Shown here piece by piece: positions 33,001 through 45,275 of a stretch of DNA of 64,000 bases. The notes beneath the pieces were generated by a model. The model was not told where the DNA came from. It was given only the letters and a program-made list of their open reading frames with translations, and searched no databases. The stretch covers positions 50,074,601 through 50,138,600 of the forward strand of contig OX421964.1 in NCBI GenBank assembly GCA_949128115.1. The letters run 5' to 3'. This DNA is from Anaspis maculata. Lineage: Eukaryota > Arthropoda > Insecta > Coleoptera > Scraptiidae. Position numbers and translations under genes: made by a program. The first letter of the stretch is position 1, and each line of letters begins with the position of its first letter.

Positions 33001-35051
33001 ACCATGCAGACAGAAATTTCCTGGAAATGGTCCTAATCGTCATAGGGGACCTCAAAACGGATATATCCGTGGAAATCTCGAAAAAAAATTTCCAGTGCGT
33101 TCACAATACTTCCCCTCGTTGGGTGGTGGGTCAGGGAAGTAAAAAAATATTGATGTTTATTTTTCAAGATATAGGGTGGGGTCAAAGGTTAGGACTTCGC
33201 CCCTCACTATTTCCGTTATTTAAAGTGACTTTTCGGAACTGCTTATGATAGATTATTCAATGGAAACTATCAACCACTGGGTGTGCACTGAACTTCTATT
33301 TAATATGCAAGTGATCCTTAAATTCCAAAAATTATTTTTTCTTCAAAAACAGCAATTAATTTTTTTCTACGGAAACGAAAAGAGTCATACATATCTTGTT
33401 CTAAATTATTTTAGGGACCTGTGGAATATTTAACAGGCATTATTGAAGAAAAATGGATTTTTATGATTCATGACCCACTCTGTATCGTTAGCAGAAATTC
33501 AGTGTGCTCTCACTACAACTTTTCCAGTTGTAGTTCAGAAAATATCAATTGTATTTCAGATATTGTCAATTGAATTTCAGATTAATCAAGTGTAGTTCAG
33601 AAAGCATCAATTGTATTTCGGATTAGTCACTTGTAGTTCAGAAGGCGTCAATTGTATTTCAGATTTATCAAATGTAGTTCAGAAAACTTGAACTGTACAT
33701 CAGATTATGTCAATTGTATTTCAGAAAGCGTTAATTGAAGTTCAGAAGACGTCAATTGTAGTTCAGAAGACATCAGTTGCATCTCAGATTACATTGTAAA
33801 ATGTAGTTCAGAAAGAATATAATTTTATTCGGACTCCTGCAAATTGGGGCACCTTTGCACAGCCACAGCTTCGAACTCTTGATCTTCTTGTACGATGAAC
33901 TGTAGATATTCGGCACATCTTTTGTGTAACAGATGCCTGCGGGGATGTTAATCGCACGACCGGCTTCCGCAGCATTGAAGAACGACAAATGCTACAATTA
34001 TCTTGGAGCTGCATTGATTGATTGATGAATTATTATACATATGAATTATTTTCTGAACTACAAATGACGCTTTCTCAAATTCAATTTATTAATCTGAAAT
34101 ACAATTGACTGTTTCTGAAATACATTTTACTAATCTGAAATGCAATTGACGTCTTCTGAACTACAATTAACGATATCTGAAATACAACTGATATTTTCTG
34201 AACTACAACTGGAAAAGGTGTAGATGATAGTTTTCACTGATTGGTCCATCACGAAGAGTTCTCAAAAATTACTTAATTTTTTTATTCGTTTATTAAACGT
34301 CGGGCTATTTCCGCAACGGGCCTAACACCAATGCCGGTGAATGCCCGATCCCCATGCGATGTTGGTGGTCGTTAAAAATCCCTACCCCGTGTTGGAACAA
34401 ACAGTATAGCATTCACCGGCGATTTTCTTTCACTGCTGAGAAATATGACCCCCAAATGTGTGCGTTTTAATGGCACACATACATGATGGTGTGCAAGTGT
34501 TGAAGAACCCCTAAAATTACTTATGCAGAAACACCTGTTATTAATCAAAAAAATATTTACAAAACTGACAATGATGTGAACCACTGAACACATCAATCAA
34601 TTATTGTGCAATCTTTCGTTTTTCAGGATGCGTCTCGGCGGAAGAGTTGGCGGAAGAACTGGAGGAAGCTATCTATCAGGAGTTCAGAAACACAGACATG
34701 CGCTACAAAAACCGGGTGCGCTCCCGCATAGCCAACCTGAAAGACCCAAAGAACCCCACCCTTCGCACCAATTTCCGCATCGGCGCCATTCCCGCCAGCC
34801 GTTTGGCCGTCATGACGGCCGAAGAAATGGCCAACGACGAAGTCAAACAACTGCGAGAAAGGTTCAACAAAGAGGCGATCAACGATGCGCAGTTGGCGAC
34901 TGTGCAAGGCACCAAAACCGATCTACTCAAATGCGGCAAGTGTAAGAAGAGGAACTGCACGTACAACCAGATCCAGACGCGATCCGCTGATGAACCCATG
35001 ACCACGTTCGTGCTTTGCAACGAATGCGGCAACCGATGGAAGTTCTGTTGA
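30088..35051 (+). CDS. TfIIS: Transcription elongation factor TFIIS
   Basis: Three exons: 30088-30156, 30248-30638 and 34627-35051, all GT-AG with matching phases, giving 294 residues (human TCEA1 301). Residues 1-80 are domain I (TFIIS N-terminal helical bundle: [30 protein letters not shown]). A basic Ser/Lys linker follows. Domain II starts in exon 3 ([32 protein letters not shown]). Domain III is the zinc ribbon with [11 protein letters not shown] and [11 protein letters not shown] at the C-terminus. The acidic loop RSADEPMTT carries the Asp-Glu pair that acts in the Pol II active site. It rescues arrested Pol II by stimulating RNA cleavage. Intron 2 is 4 kb and holds nested repeats. Confidence 0.96.
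30740..30980. repeat. Short palindromes in TFIIS intron 2
   Basis: TTGTAGTCTATC / GATAGACTACA lie at 30745-30790 and GCTGTATGAAAT / ATTTCATACAGC at 30927-30976. These are small hairpin-forming repeats. Confidence 0.55.
31348..31700 (+). repeat. Tandem duplication, about 170 bp unit, two copies
   Basis: Shared blocks TTCAAGTTTCGTCAAATGGG, GGCTCCTCCACCAATTGTAC and GGAGTCTCCAGCGAAT occur in both units. Open frames here arise from the repeat and show no known domain. Confidence 0.75.
31728..33478. mobile_element. Palindromic element (family of 59.3-59.9 kb) carrying a nested family R copy
   Basis: The left end ACAGGTGTCTCAGAAGTATCGCATT and the region 33150-33478 (GGGTGGGGTCAAAGG, ending in a CACTCTGTA) match the 59.3-59.9 kb palindrome. 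Between about 31830 and 33140 lies an inverted copy of the 11.1-12.0 kb repeat R. Simplest reading: R inserted into the older palindrome. Confidence 0.55.
33520..34216. mobile_element. Foldback element with short tandem repeats in both arms
   Basis: The left arm 33520-33830 holds about a dozen 24-26 base units alternating TGTAGTTCAGAA and TGTATTTCAGAT. The right arm 34035-34216 holds the same units inverted. Outer ends TTTTCCAGTTGTAGTTCAG and CTGAACTACAACTGGAAAA pair. The 200-base centre is unrelated to the arms. This layout resembles Drosophila FB elements. Confidence 0.8.
34217..34626. other. End of TFIIS intron 2, no gene seen
   Basis: A unique-looking stretch leading to the exon 3 acceptor (TTTTTCAG at 34619-34626). 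I see no repeat structure. Confidence 0.4.
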
Positions 35052-35174
35052 TTTTTTGACAGAAGTCGTCCTTGGAAGTCCAAAGTTATGCGCTTCAGCT
35101 GGACCAGGCTCGCCCTCTCACCTCACACATCAAGTATAGTTTCTACCACCTTTTGCATATAGCTCATTATTTCA

Positions 35175-35240
35175 CAGCACCAATAATAATAATCAACAAA
35201 AACGTTTAATTGTTGAATTATTATTGTTGGTGTAGCACAA
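35175..35240. repeat. Small palindrome in the TFIIS 3' region
   Basis: CACCAATAATAATAATCAAC and its near complement TTGAATTATTATTGTTGGTG flank a short loop. It is probably transcribed in the TFIIS 3' UTR. Confidence 0.5.
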
Positions 35241-35718
35241 CTTGAAGAGCAAACATCGTGTGACGCCATTATTGAACATTTTTAAGTTTTAAATTTGCTT
35301 CTCAGGAAAAAATATTGATAATGAAAATTGCAGGTGCAGTCAGTAATCTCAGTTCAAGTTAATAACTTGAATTTTGAATGACGTATCACTTGGTTTGTTG
35401 TGGAGTACATAATTTACCACTCATCTTTTTCTTTTGGAGGGGGTATGGTGTATGAGGTGCTGCACTTGATCTATTCCCATAGAAGTGTTTTTGAAGTTAT
35501 TTCCAAGCTCCTTCTATATTTCAGCCAAATCTAATTTTTGTGAATCGCCCTGTATGCAAGTTCTTTGTAATTATTGATCTTTTTTATAAAAAGCAGATAC
35601 TTATTGAAAATGGGCATGGTTTTTTTTATGTTGTGAGAAATTCGAATAGGTTTTTGGGCACACCACTCAAATTTTCCTTGAAAGTGTGACGTCACACGGT
35701 GGTTATTCTATTTATTCT

Positions 35719-35730
35719 AATAAATTTATT
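35719..35730. terminator. Palindromic bidirectional polyadenylation signal
   Basis: AATAAATTTATT reads AATAAA on both strands. It lies 667 bases past the TFIIS stop on the + strand and 292 bases past the Reeler gene stop on the - strand. It could serve both convergent genes. Confidence 0.45.
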
Positions 35731-36022
35731 GGATGTGCATGTGTCTGTCAAGAGCCGATTGTTTGTGTGGTTGTTTTTCCAGTTTTGACGTTGGTTTTAA
35801 TTTCTTTTGGAACAATCCCTCAAATACATTTGAGATGCGTGGTGAAATACTATTCACATTAAACAGAAGCTATAGGTTTTATTTCAGATGTAAAATAATA
35901 TTGTTGGGGTAAATTACTACTACAGCAAGTTGTTGTGAACTTATGTACAATGTTACAGAATCCATAAAATTGTGTATGGTGTCTTAAATGATAACATTAA
36001 TTATTAAATAAAATAGAACGAT

Positions 36023-39000
36023 CTAGTTGATTTTAATCCTTTGACTCGGCTGAGCTGCCCAGAAAGTGCCGCCGTCTTCTGCAACTGTGACGCTGAAAGC
36101 AAAAACAAAAAAAAGACGTGATTTGTTTGTTTTAGGGCTCGTATTGTAGGGCTGTCCTGCAGACGAGTACACTATGCTACGCGGATGGCGCAGCATTTAC
36201 CTGCTGAATGGCGTTATCCAGAAATTAAATGGGAATGGAAATGCCACCCAGTAGTTGCTGTACATAATAATTATGGTTTCAGTGGCCAATTTCACAAAAG
36301 ACGAACTGTATAATAGTGATACAATCTTTCTTTTTCAACACCTAAATCCCAGCACCAGAGAAACTTTGATGGAAAGTTCACATCTGAAATTTCGTGAAAT
36401 TTGTTCACATTCCAACCTAATTCGAAGAGACAACTGCGGCGTCCATAAATAAAAGAAAATTTCTCGTGAGTATGGAAATAGTCGAAATAGTGGACTTTTT
36501 CTTTTTCTGTGTTAGGTTTATCTAATGCTCGAATATCTACAGGATGTTCATTTTCAAACTCCCCACCCTAGATTTTTGTTGTACTACCCCCTCAAGCTGG
36601 GTGGGTACAAAACAGAAATTCATTACAGATTCAGAGGTTTATTTTTTGTACTCATTGTTTTTCCATGAACAGTTCACTAAAATCTTTTGAAACAACGAAA
36701 ATAGAAGCGATTGAAGGACCAACTTTTGTCCCTTCATAACTTCAAAATTAAAAGAGAAAGAATATTTCTAACAATTTCCCAACACTCTATTACATCTCTA
36801 TATTACGCAGCTTCATGGTGGCTGGACACTTTTGAATCACGCTATATCCCTATATATTGGGGTCCAGTCACTATGTGTAAACAATCGTATCAGTTTCGCA
36901 GGAAATAGTAGAGGGCTTAAATTTTGTACAAACATTCCTTCAGTAATGAATGACCTGTAAAAAAAAACTAAAATCCAACCTTGGCAACCCATAATAATCG
37001 CCAACAAGTGTTAAAGAACGTTCTTCCGGCGAAGTCATTGATCCTAAGATTCGATTGTCCTTTTTGCAATCGAATCAGCTGATTGCCTTTTTTCTGAAAT
37101 AGGCTAGGGAACATTCTCAGAGTAAATAACGGCCAAAACCAAAAGTGTTACGAAAAGAAATGAAAAAAAAAAAATCTCAGAAACCTAAACAGCTAGAAAC
37201 GTAAAAATCACCTTATACAGGGGTCAAAAACAAAAAATCGACTTGTGTCGGCTTTTTCGCGGAATAGATTGTGAGGCGAAAGTGGAAGATGGGTTCAAAA
37301 TACAACTTTTCTTCAATAAACGACGATCTTGAGATGAAGCAATGATATCTTCGCCAAATAAATAAAACTTTTTTCAACACTTGACGGCGATTGTCTGAGG
37401 TTCTCATGCTCGGATTTTAGGACCCTTCTTACCAATCATTCATGACAATTAAAGGAACGTGGGTACAAATATTTCAGCCCTCTACCGATTTTTTCGAAGT
37501 AGAAAGACATGGTGACTGGACAATAAGTCGATTTCAATTATTGACTAGAAAAATACTTATTCTTATTACTTATCGAAGTCCAAATGCATCAGGAATAGCA
37601 CATAAGGTAATCGTGGTCGATGTTGTGATGTGTTTAAAATAGATCTGCCTTATTTCAAAACACATAAGTGAATAAGCTGTTCAAATTTGATTGTATCCAT
37701 TCTATGTAAAAAAAAGCCAATAATTAAAAATATAGAATGTTTCTCAAAGACTGGCGAATCATTTTATTTTATGAACAGCAGAAACAACCAAGGCCTCAGT
37801 ATGGAACTCGGAGGCTCTTCTATGTCAACACTTAACCGTCAGTTTCATGGCTTTTTTCCATTAGAGTAAGCTATGAAAAAAATGTTAAACGTCTTGATAG
37901 ATGTGCTGTGTATAATGTGACAGTTGTCATCGTGACATGACTCTGATCGCGACGCAACCTAAGCGCAAATGAATTTGTTGGAAATTATTCAGCAAAAATC
38001 GTCTCCACTGGTTGATAGCTCTTCGCTAATGCTGTTAGGTAGTGGTGGTCACTAAACAAAATGATGCCCAAGCGCGGCGGTATTGAAGAAAATTAATGGC
38101 GCGCATCTCTTGTGTCGACTCTCGTGCAAACAAACGGCAAATGCCACATTATACATACACTAGCTGCCAAGCATCAAGTAAGCAATCGTATCATTTGTAC
38201 CAACACAACACATTGTTTCTATAGCTAATTCTAATGGAAAGATCTTAGTGTGAATGATGCCTCACATTCAAGTTCAGGCGTTTTTCCACATCAAGCTTCA
38301 AATCCAAATATCCCGAAAACAAAGCCCCTAATCCAAATTCTGCAATAGTAACTTTTTCCCTATATTGAGCGTAGAATTGAAAAATATAAACAAATAAAAA
38401 ATACTAGGTGGTAAAAAATAGGAGGGGGAAGGTGGCCAATATCTACGTCCTGGATCAAATTTCAACAAAATTGGTTAGTATTACATATCTAGCCCAGGCG
38501 GTAGGTCATTCTGGATAGAAAAAAATCCGACCAAAGCTTTTATGGTGTCAAACTCTTTGTAAGGTCAGTAGGTATCTACCACTGAGTTTCCGCCCAAAAA
38601 CGAGTTGTGCTGATTCCTCCACATCTGCCCAAAGGTAAAGGATGTCTTGAAGGTGCAAAAAGACCTGTTGAACCCCCTTACTTTTTCACTTTATTTGCCT
38701 CAACGCAAACGTACAATTCTCACGCAAACATTGGAAGCATTTGTCATCATCTCTGTACCGTCTTACTGTTGAAAAAAAAAATCTTTGTGCGGGTCAGATA
38801 AATCACATTTAGTTGTTTTTCCACTCAAGAAAACGATGGAGCAACATGTATTTTGGATGTTTTCTAATAACTTGTACTTACTGAACCCATTCATGGCGTT
38901 AAAATTTCAATAACAGCATTTTTGAAGATGTTGCCCGCTAAGAAGTGAATAATTTTTACCCGCCTGTCCAACAGTAGTTTTTTCAATTTTACCAAACACC

Positions 39001-40721
39001 GTTCTTCAAAATTTTATAGGGAATGACAAGCTGTAACTGTTTTCTGATGATATTATATCTGGCTTTACGCGGCACGCTTTTTGAAAGTGTAGGAAACTGA
39101 TTTCTTTTTGAGCGGTTCTATTTTACCCGTGTGCGGCCGTGCCTACTTGACATAGACCGGACTGATTACACAAGCTTAGAAATGTACTCTTTTCCAGCTT
39201 TAAAACACGACCATTAATGATAAAATAATATAATTTCTTCATAAATCAATGTACAAAGTCTTAATAATAATGGTCGCGTTTTAAAGCTGGAAAAGAGTAC
39301 ATTTCCAAGCTCGTGTAATCAGTCCGGTCTATGTCAAGTAGGCACGGCCGCACGCGAGTGAAACAGGACCTCTCGAAAAGAAATCAGTTTTTTAGACTTT
39401 CAAGTGCGTGCCGCGGTTAAGCCAGGCACAATATCGTTAGAGAAGAGTTTGAGCTTTTTATTCCTTATGAAATTTTCGCGAACGGTGTCTGGTGAAATTG
39501 AAAAAATTGCTGCTGAACAGGCGGTTAAAAATTATTCACTTTTTTGCTCGCAACATCTTCAAAAATGCTGTTATTGAAATTTCAATGCCATAAATAGGTT
39601 CAATGGATACGAGTTATTAGAAAACATACAAAATACATGTTGCTCCATCGTTTTCTTGTGTGGGAAAATGATTAAATGTAATTTATCTGACCCGCACAAA
39701 GAAATATTTTTTTTCAACAGTAAGACTGGCACAGTGATGATGACAGATGCTTCCAATATTTGCGTAAGAGTTGTACGTTTGCATTTAGGCAGATATAACG
39801 AAAAAGTACAAAGGTTTAACAGGTCTTTTTGCACTTTTGATGCATAATTTACTTTCGCGCAGATGTGGAGGAATCAGCACAACTCGTTTTTAGGCGGAAA
39901 CTTAGTGGTAGATAACTACTGACCTTACGAAGAGTTCGACACCATAAAAGCTTTGGTCGGAGTTTTTTCCAGATTGTAGTGATTTTACCGACATACCGCC
40001 TAGCCTAATCGTTAGTATTTGAGAGTCGTTTATTTACAAAAATCATCACCCTGAAACAATAAAACCCGGTAGGGATATCACACGGCATCGGCCGCTCGCT
40101 GTCATTGCCTGGCATTAATTTGTTTCAAAGACAATTTTTTTAGGCATATGAAACGCTCTCAAAAGATCGAAAACAGCAGTTTTTAATCGGTCAGCTAGTT
40201 GCTTTGCGTTACTTGTACTTATCTAGATATTATGCTTCTAAATAAAAAATTATACTTACAAAACTTGATAATTTCCCGAGGCCTGCGGGGCTTTCCATTT
40301 CAAAACGAGGTCTTTCTTGTCACTGGCGTTCTTGTGTGTTGCTGCGCTCTGCCAACCACATCAAATTAATTTTGATTTACCACCACAAAACGATAATGAT
40401 TCGACTTACCGCCGTGCTTCCGTGACAGTTGATGGTCTTTGAGAACTTATCAGTTTCAGGTATGACGAAAGATCCTACGGCCTTGTCGGCATTTCTGACT
40501 TGGAGTAAAAAGCCTTTGAAAGGTTTTCCTGAGATGGTGATGTCGATGACATCGCCGGCTTTGGCATCCTTCTTGCTGACCAAAATCTTGTAAGGCAAGG
40601 GTGTTTTTTGCGGCTCAACGGGATGTTTCGGGGTCATGTCGTCACAGACCGACTCCGGAGCTCCCGCCGAATAGCCCCAGGCCACTGCCATCAAGGCGGA
40701 GATAACGATCAAAGTTTTCAT
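36023..40721 (-). CDS. Secreted Reeler-domain putative defence protein
   Basis: Three coding exons on the - strand: 40721-40410, 40348-40260 and 36092-36023, GT-AG with matching phases, giving 156 residues. Residues 1-20 (MKTLIVISALMAVAWGYSAG) are a signal peptide. The rest is a single Reeler domain: GAPESVCDDMTPKHPV, a central KPFKGFLLQVRNAD, the INCHGSTA turn, LKWKAPQASGNYQVFVTV and the terminal FW. Two cysteines fit the usual disulphide. The family includes insect putative defence proteins (noduler/Hdd11 type), secreted into haemolymph and induced by bacteria in moths. An immune role here is inferred. The acceptor immediately before the start codon (TTTCAG then AATG) implies a 5' UTR intron. 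Confidence 0.88.
36093..38473. other. First part of Reeler intron 2, no gene seen
   Basis: AT-rich intron. One stretch (36552-36585) resembles 49385-49415 (ATTCATTTTCAAACT, CCCACCCTAGATTT), so scattered repeat fragments are present. Confidence 0.45.
38474..40010. mobile_element. 1.5 kb near-complete palindrome in Reeler intron 2
   Basis: The arms (about 38474-39220 and 39265-40010) are inverted copies around a loop of about 50 bases centred near 39242. Examples: GACCAAAGCTTTTATGGTGTC / GACACCATAAAAGCTTTGGTC and TGACATAGACCGGACTGATT / AATCAGTCCGGTCTATGTCA. Differences are scattered substitutions and small gaps. A one-arm relative is at 21.1-21.4 kb. No protein is encoded. Confidence 0.85.
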
Positions 40722-41077
40722 TCTGAAATTTAAATTAATGTAAAATTGGTGTTGTAAATCATTAAAGATGACTTATTATTTAGTTTTGTCGTTGACAAAA
40801 AAGTTGTGTTCTTAGTAAATTGATATAGAAACCCGTTTTTTCATGCTGTTTTTCAATGTTTGTGAACAAGTTTTCTGAATAACTGATCGGAAAAACCAGT
40901 TGATTGAGTCTACCTCTATGCAAATAAAAATGTCAAATGGAAAAACCAAAACCACAAATGATAATACGAATAATACAATAAAAACAAGAGGGCAATGTAC
41001 TAATGTAGGTATTATATGTACAGTTGGCGCTATAAAACTGTGATTCAAAGTGAAGAGCAATCATTGAACATGAACGA

Positions 41078-41315
41078 AGCGTTCAAGTTAAAGCTGTATT
41101 CTCAGCGGGCCAAAATTATTTTGAGGATTTCTGCCTCAAAAATAAAGATAAAAACTCAATTTTTATTATACGATGTACTGAGTGCATTAAAAAATTTAAC
41201 ACAGGGCACAGGGTTCTTTCAATTATGTAAAAAAAAATATATTTTTTTCTTTTTTGTTGACAATTTTTTTCAAAAAACGGCTATGTACTCAATTTTCTAC
41301 GTCTCAAAATTATAA
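41078..41315 (+). repeat. Dispersed repeat, copy 1 of 2
   Basis: Similar to 59987-60190: TGTATTCTCAGC, GGCCAAAATTATTTT, TGTACTGAGTG and ATTAAAAAATTTAA occur in the same order. No terminal structure is evident. Confidence 0.65.
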
Positions 41316-44300
41316 AACAGTTGAAATGACACACCGCCGCATTCATCGTGAATGAAAGTTGTGTGTCAATTGCACCACAATGAACATAAAAAAAATAGAC
41401 TACATATGTTCATAAACAACATACCAAAAGCATAGACCAAAAGTCGCAAGCCGTCACAGGTGGAATTCACTTGGAGGCTGGAAAACTCCAGGTATAGGTA
41501 CCTGGAATTTCACTGGAACGCACGTAAATGGAGAACGAACAGTCGTAAAGACGTATTTTTTTTTGTAAATGGTTCGTGCTTAAAACGTCCTCTGTGATAC
41601 AGAATGCGTTGCAATTTCATAAATAATAGGTAATGTGATTTCCGTGGGAATAAACCACGATTAACCTGATTTTTTCTTGAACGCTTGCTGGAATCATACA
41701 AATGAACGTCCTGGGAGCAGAGGACCATAAGTAGGTAGATACTTATTTGAGATTTGAGTACATTCTTTTGATGTATCTTACCAACCCTAGGTATACTAGT
41801 TACCTAACACTTAGAAATCAATTAGTAATATAAAAGCTGTCCTGGATGAATGTCGAATGACTCAGATGATGAGCTTAAACAGAGAGTCAGATGATGAGCT
41901 GAAGAAACTACGATACCCACTCAATGCTCTTGAGGACGAAAAAAATCAAATCTCAAATCAGTACTACATTTCTCGATCTTTTTTAATCCGTCCAAATTAA
42001 TTTTTTATGTTCTCATCGATAGGAATGCTATCTTCAGCAGAAATGTAGGGACAGCTTGAAGTGTTTCCTGACTGAATTAACTGGCCCAGAATCTGCATTC
42101 CGAAATTTTCCTGAAGTACCTATATGATGTATTTCAATGCCTTCGAGGAACTTGGAAGATTTTGGTTCTTTTACACTTTAGGATGGCTCCTGAGGTCGCC
42201 TGCCACACCAAATTCGTTGGCGCCATATCTTAAATTGTCAAAGTTCAATCTCAAGGATGTAAATGCAAGAGCTTTTAGCTTTATCACAAAATGCTAGTTT
42301 AGACGCTAATCCACCGGCCTACCCTCCGCGACCTTTTGCAAGGTAAACCAAGATTGAAAATGATGAAAATGGTACATCTCTTTAATTTCGATACACATTT
42401 GTCAGACAACGTCGCCAGTTTTCCGTGAAGAATTTTCGAAAGAGGAACATGCGAAAAATGCCAAAAATCGGCATCTAGTAATTATACCAATTTCCAGGTT
42501 TCACTAACTTCGATCTCGTGGTAAAATTCGTGCAAATTCCATAAAATAATACAGTGAATCAGTGATTGTTGGTTTTTGGGATAAATTCTAGCTCAGTGGA
42601 AAGTATAATACACTGTTGGGAGCCGTAGGCCGTAACACTGATGATATTGGTTGCCACGTGGTTGCCGGTCGTGTGCTCGATCGGTGTTGTGTTTGGTGCG
42701 TCTCATTGACAGAGATGCATGCTGAACATTTTCAATAACCATTTTTTTTGCTGGAACAATAACTGATTTGGGAAATATCCCATCTAAAAAAAAACCTGCA
42801 TGATCGTTTGAATTGACGCCTTTCAAGAAATTTTGTGGCTGCGCACTTTGACCTCCCCACAGAATTCACTATTGTTTCCATGATGTTTGCCTTCCATTTG
42901 AGAGGTATCCGGAAGTTATCTGGTATGAAAATACTGGTCCTCGGTATAAAATAAAATGCAATTATACAGAAACAAAATGCGGCCGTCATGAAAGTCCGAA
43001 TGCGTATCTTTCAAAAATTACAATTTTTAGACTAGAAATAACAGTGCATTTTGTGGTAATTAAGTACCCTAATGTAGACTTTGAGGATAAAATACTTGGG
43101 GTTCGGTTCATCCTCATCACACCTTGTGAATATATCTACAATATATTGGTACTTAAAAATTGAATTGAGAAAAGTTGATAGTAAAAAAAGATAGATAGGT
43201 ATAGGTACTTTACACATAATAAGGTGATAAAAATCTACATGCAAGTACATGTATAAAGACATAATCTAAGACATCGAAGACCTTCATATGAAAAGTTGTT
43301 TCTTATTTGCCAACAATTTCCATATTAAAGTTTATTTGCCAACAATTTCCATATTAAAGTGCCTAACTACCCAATAATTATACAATAAAACATTTCTTTA
43401 TAATGAGGGATATACAGTAAGATGTCTTTCTTTGCAATTTTTGCAATAGTGTAAATTGCTACCTGTTATAAGGTGCTTATTCTATTATACTGTATACTGC
43501 CGAGATTAGCGCTCGGTAGAGATGCTTTGATTATTTTGCAATGCTGGGTGAACCAAATCATAAATAATTTCATTTATCCACAGCATTTATATGAGGTGTT
43601 CAGTGGAAAATGTTTTTGTGCAACTCATTGTCGTTTCATTGACATTTTTTTAGTAGTAAGTACTTACCTAATCGGAATCAACTAACCGTGAAGGTGAAGA
43701 ACAAAAATTTATTATAATAATATTGATTTTTTTTTCAATCAAGTTTTTCGGCATCCCTGTAACTACTGTACTTACAATACTTACATACCTTGAATATGTA
43801 AATTATGATCTTAACGCTTTCAAACAGTTTTAATTGAGATTTAGATCCAATTAGCTATTGACATTGGGTTAGATTTATATTATATTATATGGGTCAGAAT
43901 AAGGAAGTATTTCATCCCAATGGGCTGGAAATCAGCTTAAAATTATCCTTATAGATCAGGTTAGAGCATACTCATTCTCCGCCTGGCGGAAATGACGACT
44001 TCATGTCGCCGTCATCAACAAGAAGTGCAAAGAATTGATTTGTAGTTGCAACAATGTTTTTTCGTAGCATATCAAATTGTCAACACATCGATATATCCAT
44101 CTCTCTATGACCTATAGTTCTTCAGTTGAGAGTATCTGGAAGTATTGAGCATTTTTCCTTAACAACGTCATGCCTTTTATATTTCAAGAGCAAAACATGC
44201 AGAAAGTAATGCAAAACAAAAATTGAAAAATCTAAAAATGTACACCTTACATTTCTCTTTGAGGAAGTCGCATGCTGGATTTGAATTTTCTGTTTTCAAG

Positions 44301-44615
44301 GAAAAGCTATCAAAAACCGATTCTCATAACCCACTTTTCCAGTCACATCAGAAACTTCTAAGGGCTAAAGGATGTTGGAGCTAAAGAATTCTCAGTTGAT
44401 AAGGATATTTCGAATTAACTTTTAGTCCTTCCAAAAGTTCTTTTATTGTTGAAATTTGCCAACCGGTTTCGCCAGACTGTCTGGCACTACGGGGTTTTTG
44501 TACAATAAGTTGATATAAAATTATATCGACTTTATCAATTTTAACATAGAATTAACATTTAACACAAATTTAAGATTTATTTCAAGTTACATACAAATTA
44601 ACAACAACTTTATTG
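41316..44615. other. Intergenic or 5' intron of the Reeler gene, no gene seen
   Basis: About 3.3 kb without coding signal. Apart from the perfect 29-base tandem duplication at 43303-43360 I see nothing structured. Confidence 0.45.
43303..43360. repeat. Perfect 29 bp tandem duplication
   Basis: Two adjacent identical copies beginning TTATTTGCCAACAATTTCC. Confidence 0.95.
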
Positions 44616-45205
44616 TACAGGGTAATCACGTTAAGATTGACCCCCACCACACTAGCCAGCTTATCCTCGAACCAATTCTAACAATGAAAACTGATATTCT
44701 TGAAGGATTTCTGCTGAATTTTTCAAATTTGCCCATAAAATTTTTCTAGATCTCTAATATACAGGGTGCCGCACATAAAAATTCCTTGTTTTATTACATT
44801 CACATTTATTTAAATAATGCAATGGATGCAGACTTTTTCCCTTAATACATACAAACATATACAACACTTATGGGTTCATTTTTCAAAAAAAATATAGGTT
44901 GATGAAAAAAAATTTCAAAATCGGTTCGACTGATTTTTCTATATTTTAAACGGTTACACTTATAATATTTTGACAGTGTGTTTGTCAACTGAACCCGCAA
45001 GTGTTATATTTCGTTATAATCAGGATAAAAATCTGCATCGACTACATGTTTAATGAAAAATTTTTTTTGCGACACCCTGAATTGACGGTCTAGAAATTTC
45101 TTGTGGGCAAATTCAAAAAAATCAGCAAAACTTCTTCACAAATCACTTTTTTTTTTGAAATTGTCTCCGGAATGAGGCAGCTAGTGGGGAGGGTCAATCT
45201 TACCC
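44616..45205. mobile_element. Palindromic element with an inner ACAGGGTG MITE
   Basis: Outer arms (ACAGGGTAATCACGTTAAGATTGACCC at the left; GGGTCAATCTTACCCC at the right) are inverted. The inner part 44762-45078 runs from ACAGGGTGCCGCA to TGCGACACCCTG and matches 12356-12671. Confidence 0.7.
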
Positions 45206-45275
45206 CACTTAATATGTTGACTCGTTGACTGTTGACACGAAATGCATTATTTTTGGACAAAATCAATTAAAATCA

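Noticed and set aside
33520..34216. CRISPR-like regular repeats
   Set aside because: Units of 24-26 bases have no spacers of constant length, the arms are inverted, and the DNA is an insect intron.
41860..41915. Repeated AGATGATGAGCT segments, ribozyme-like at first sight
   Set aside because: The required CTGATGA core is absent; it is only a short imperfect direct repeat.
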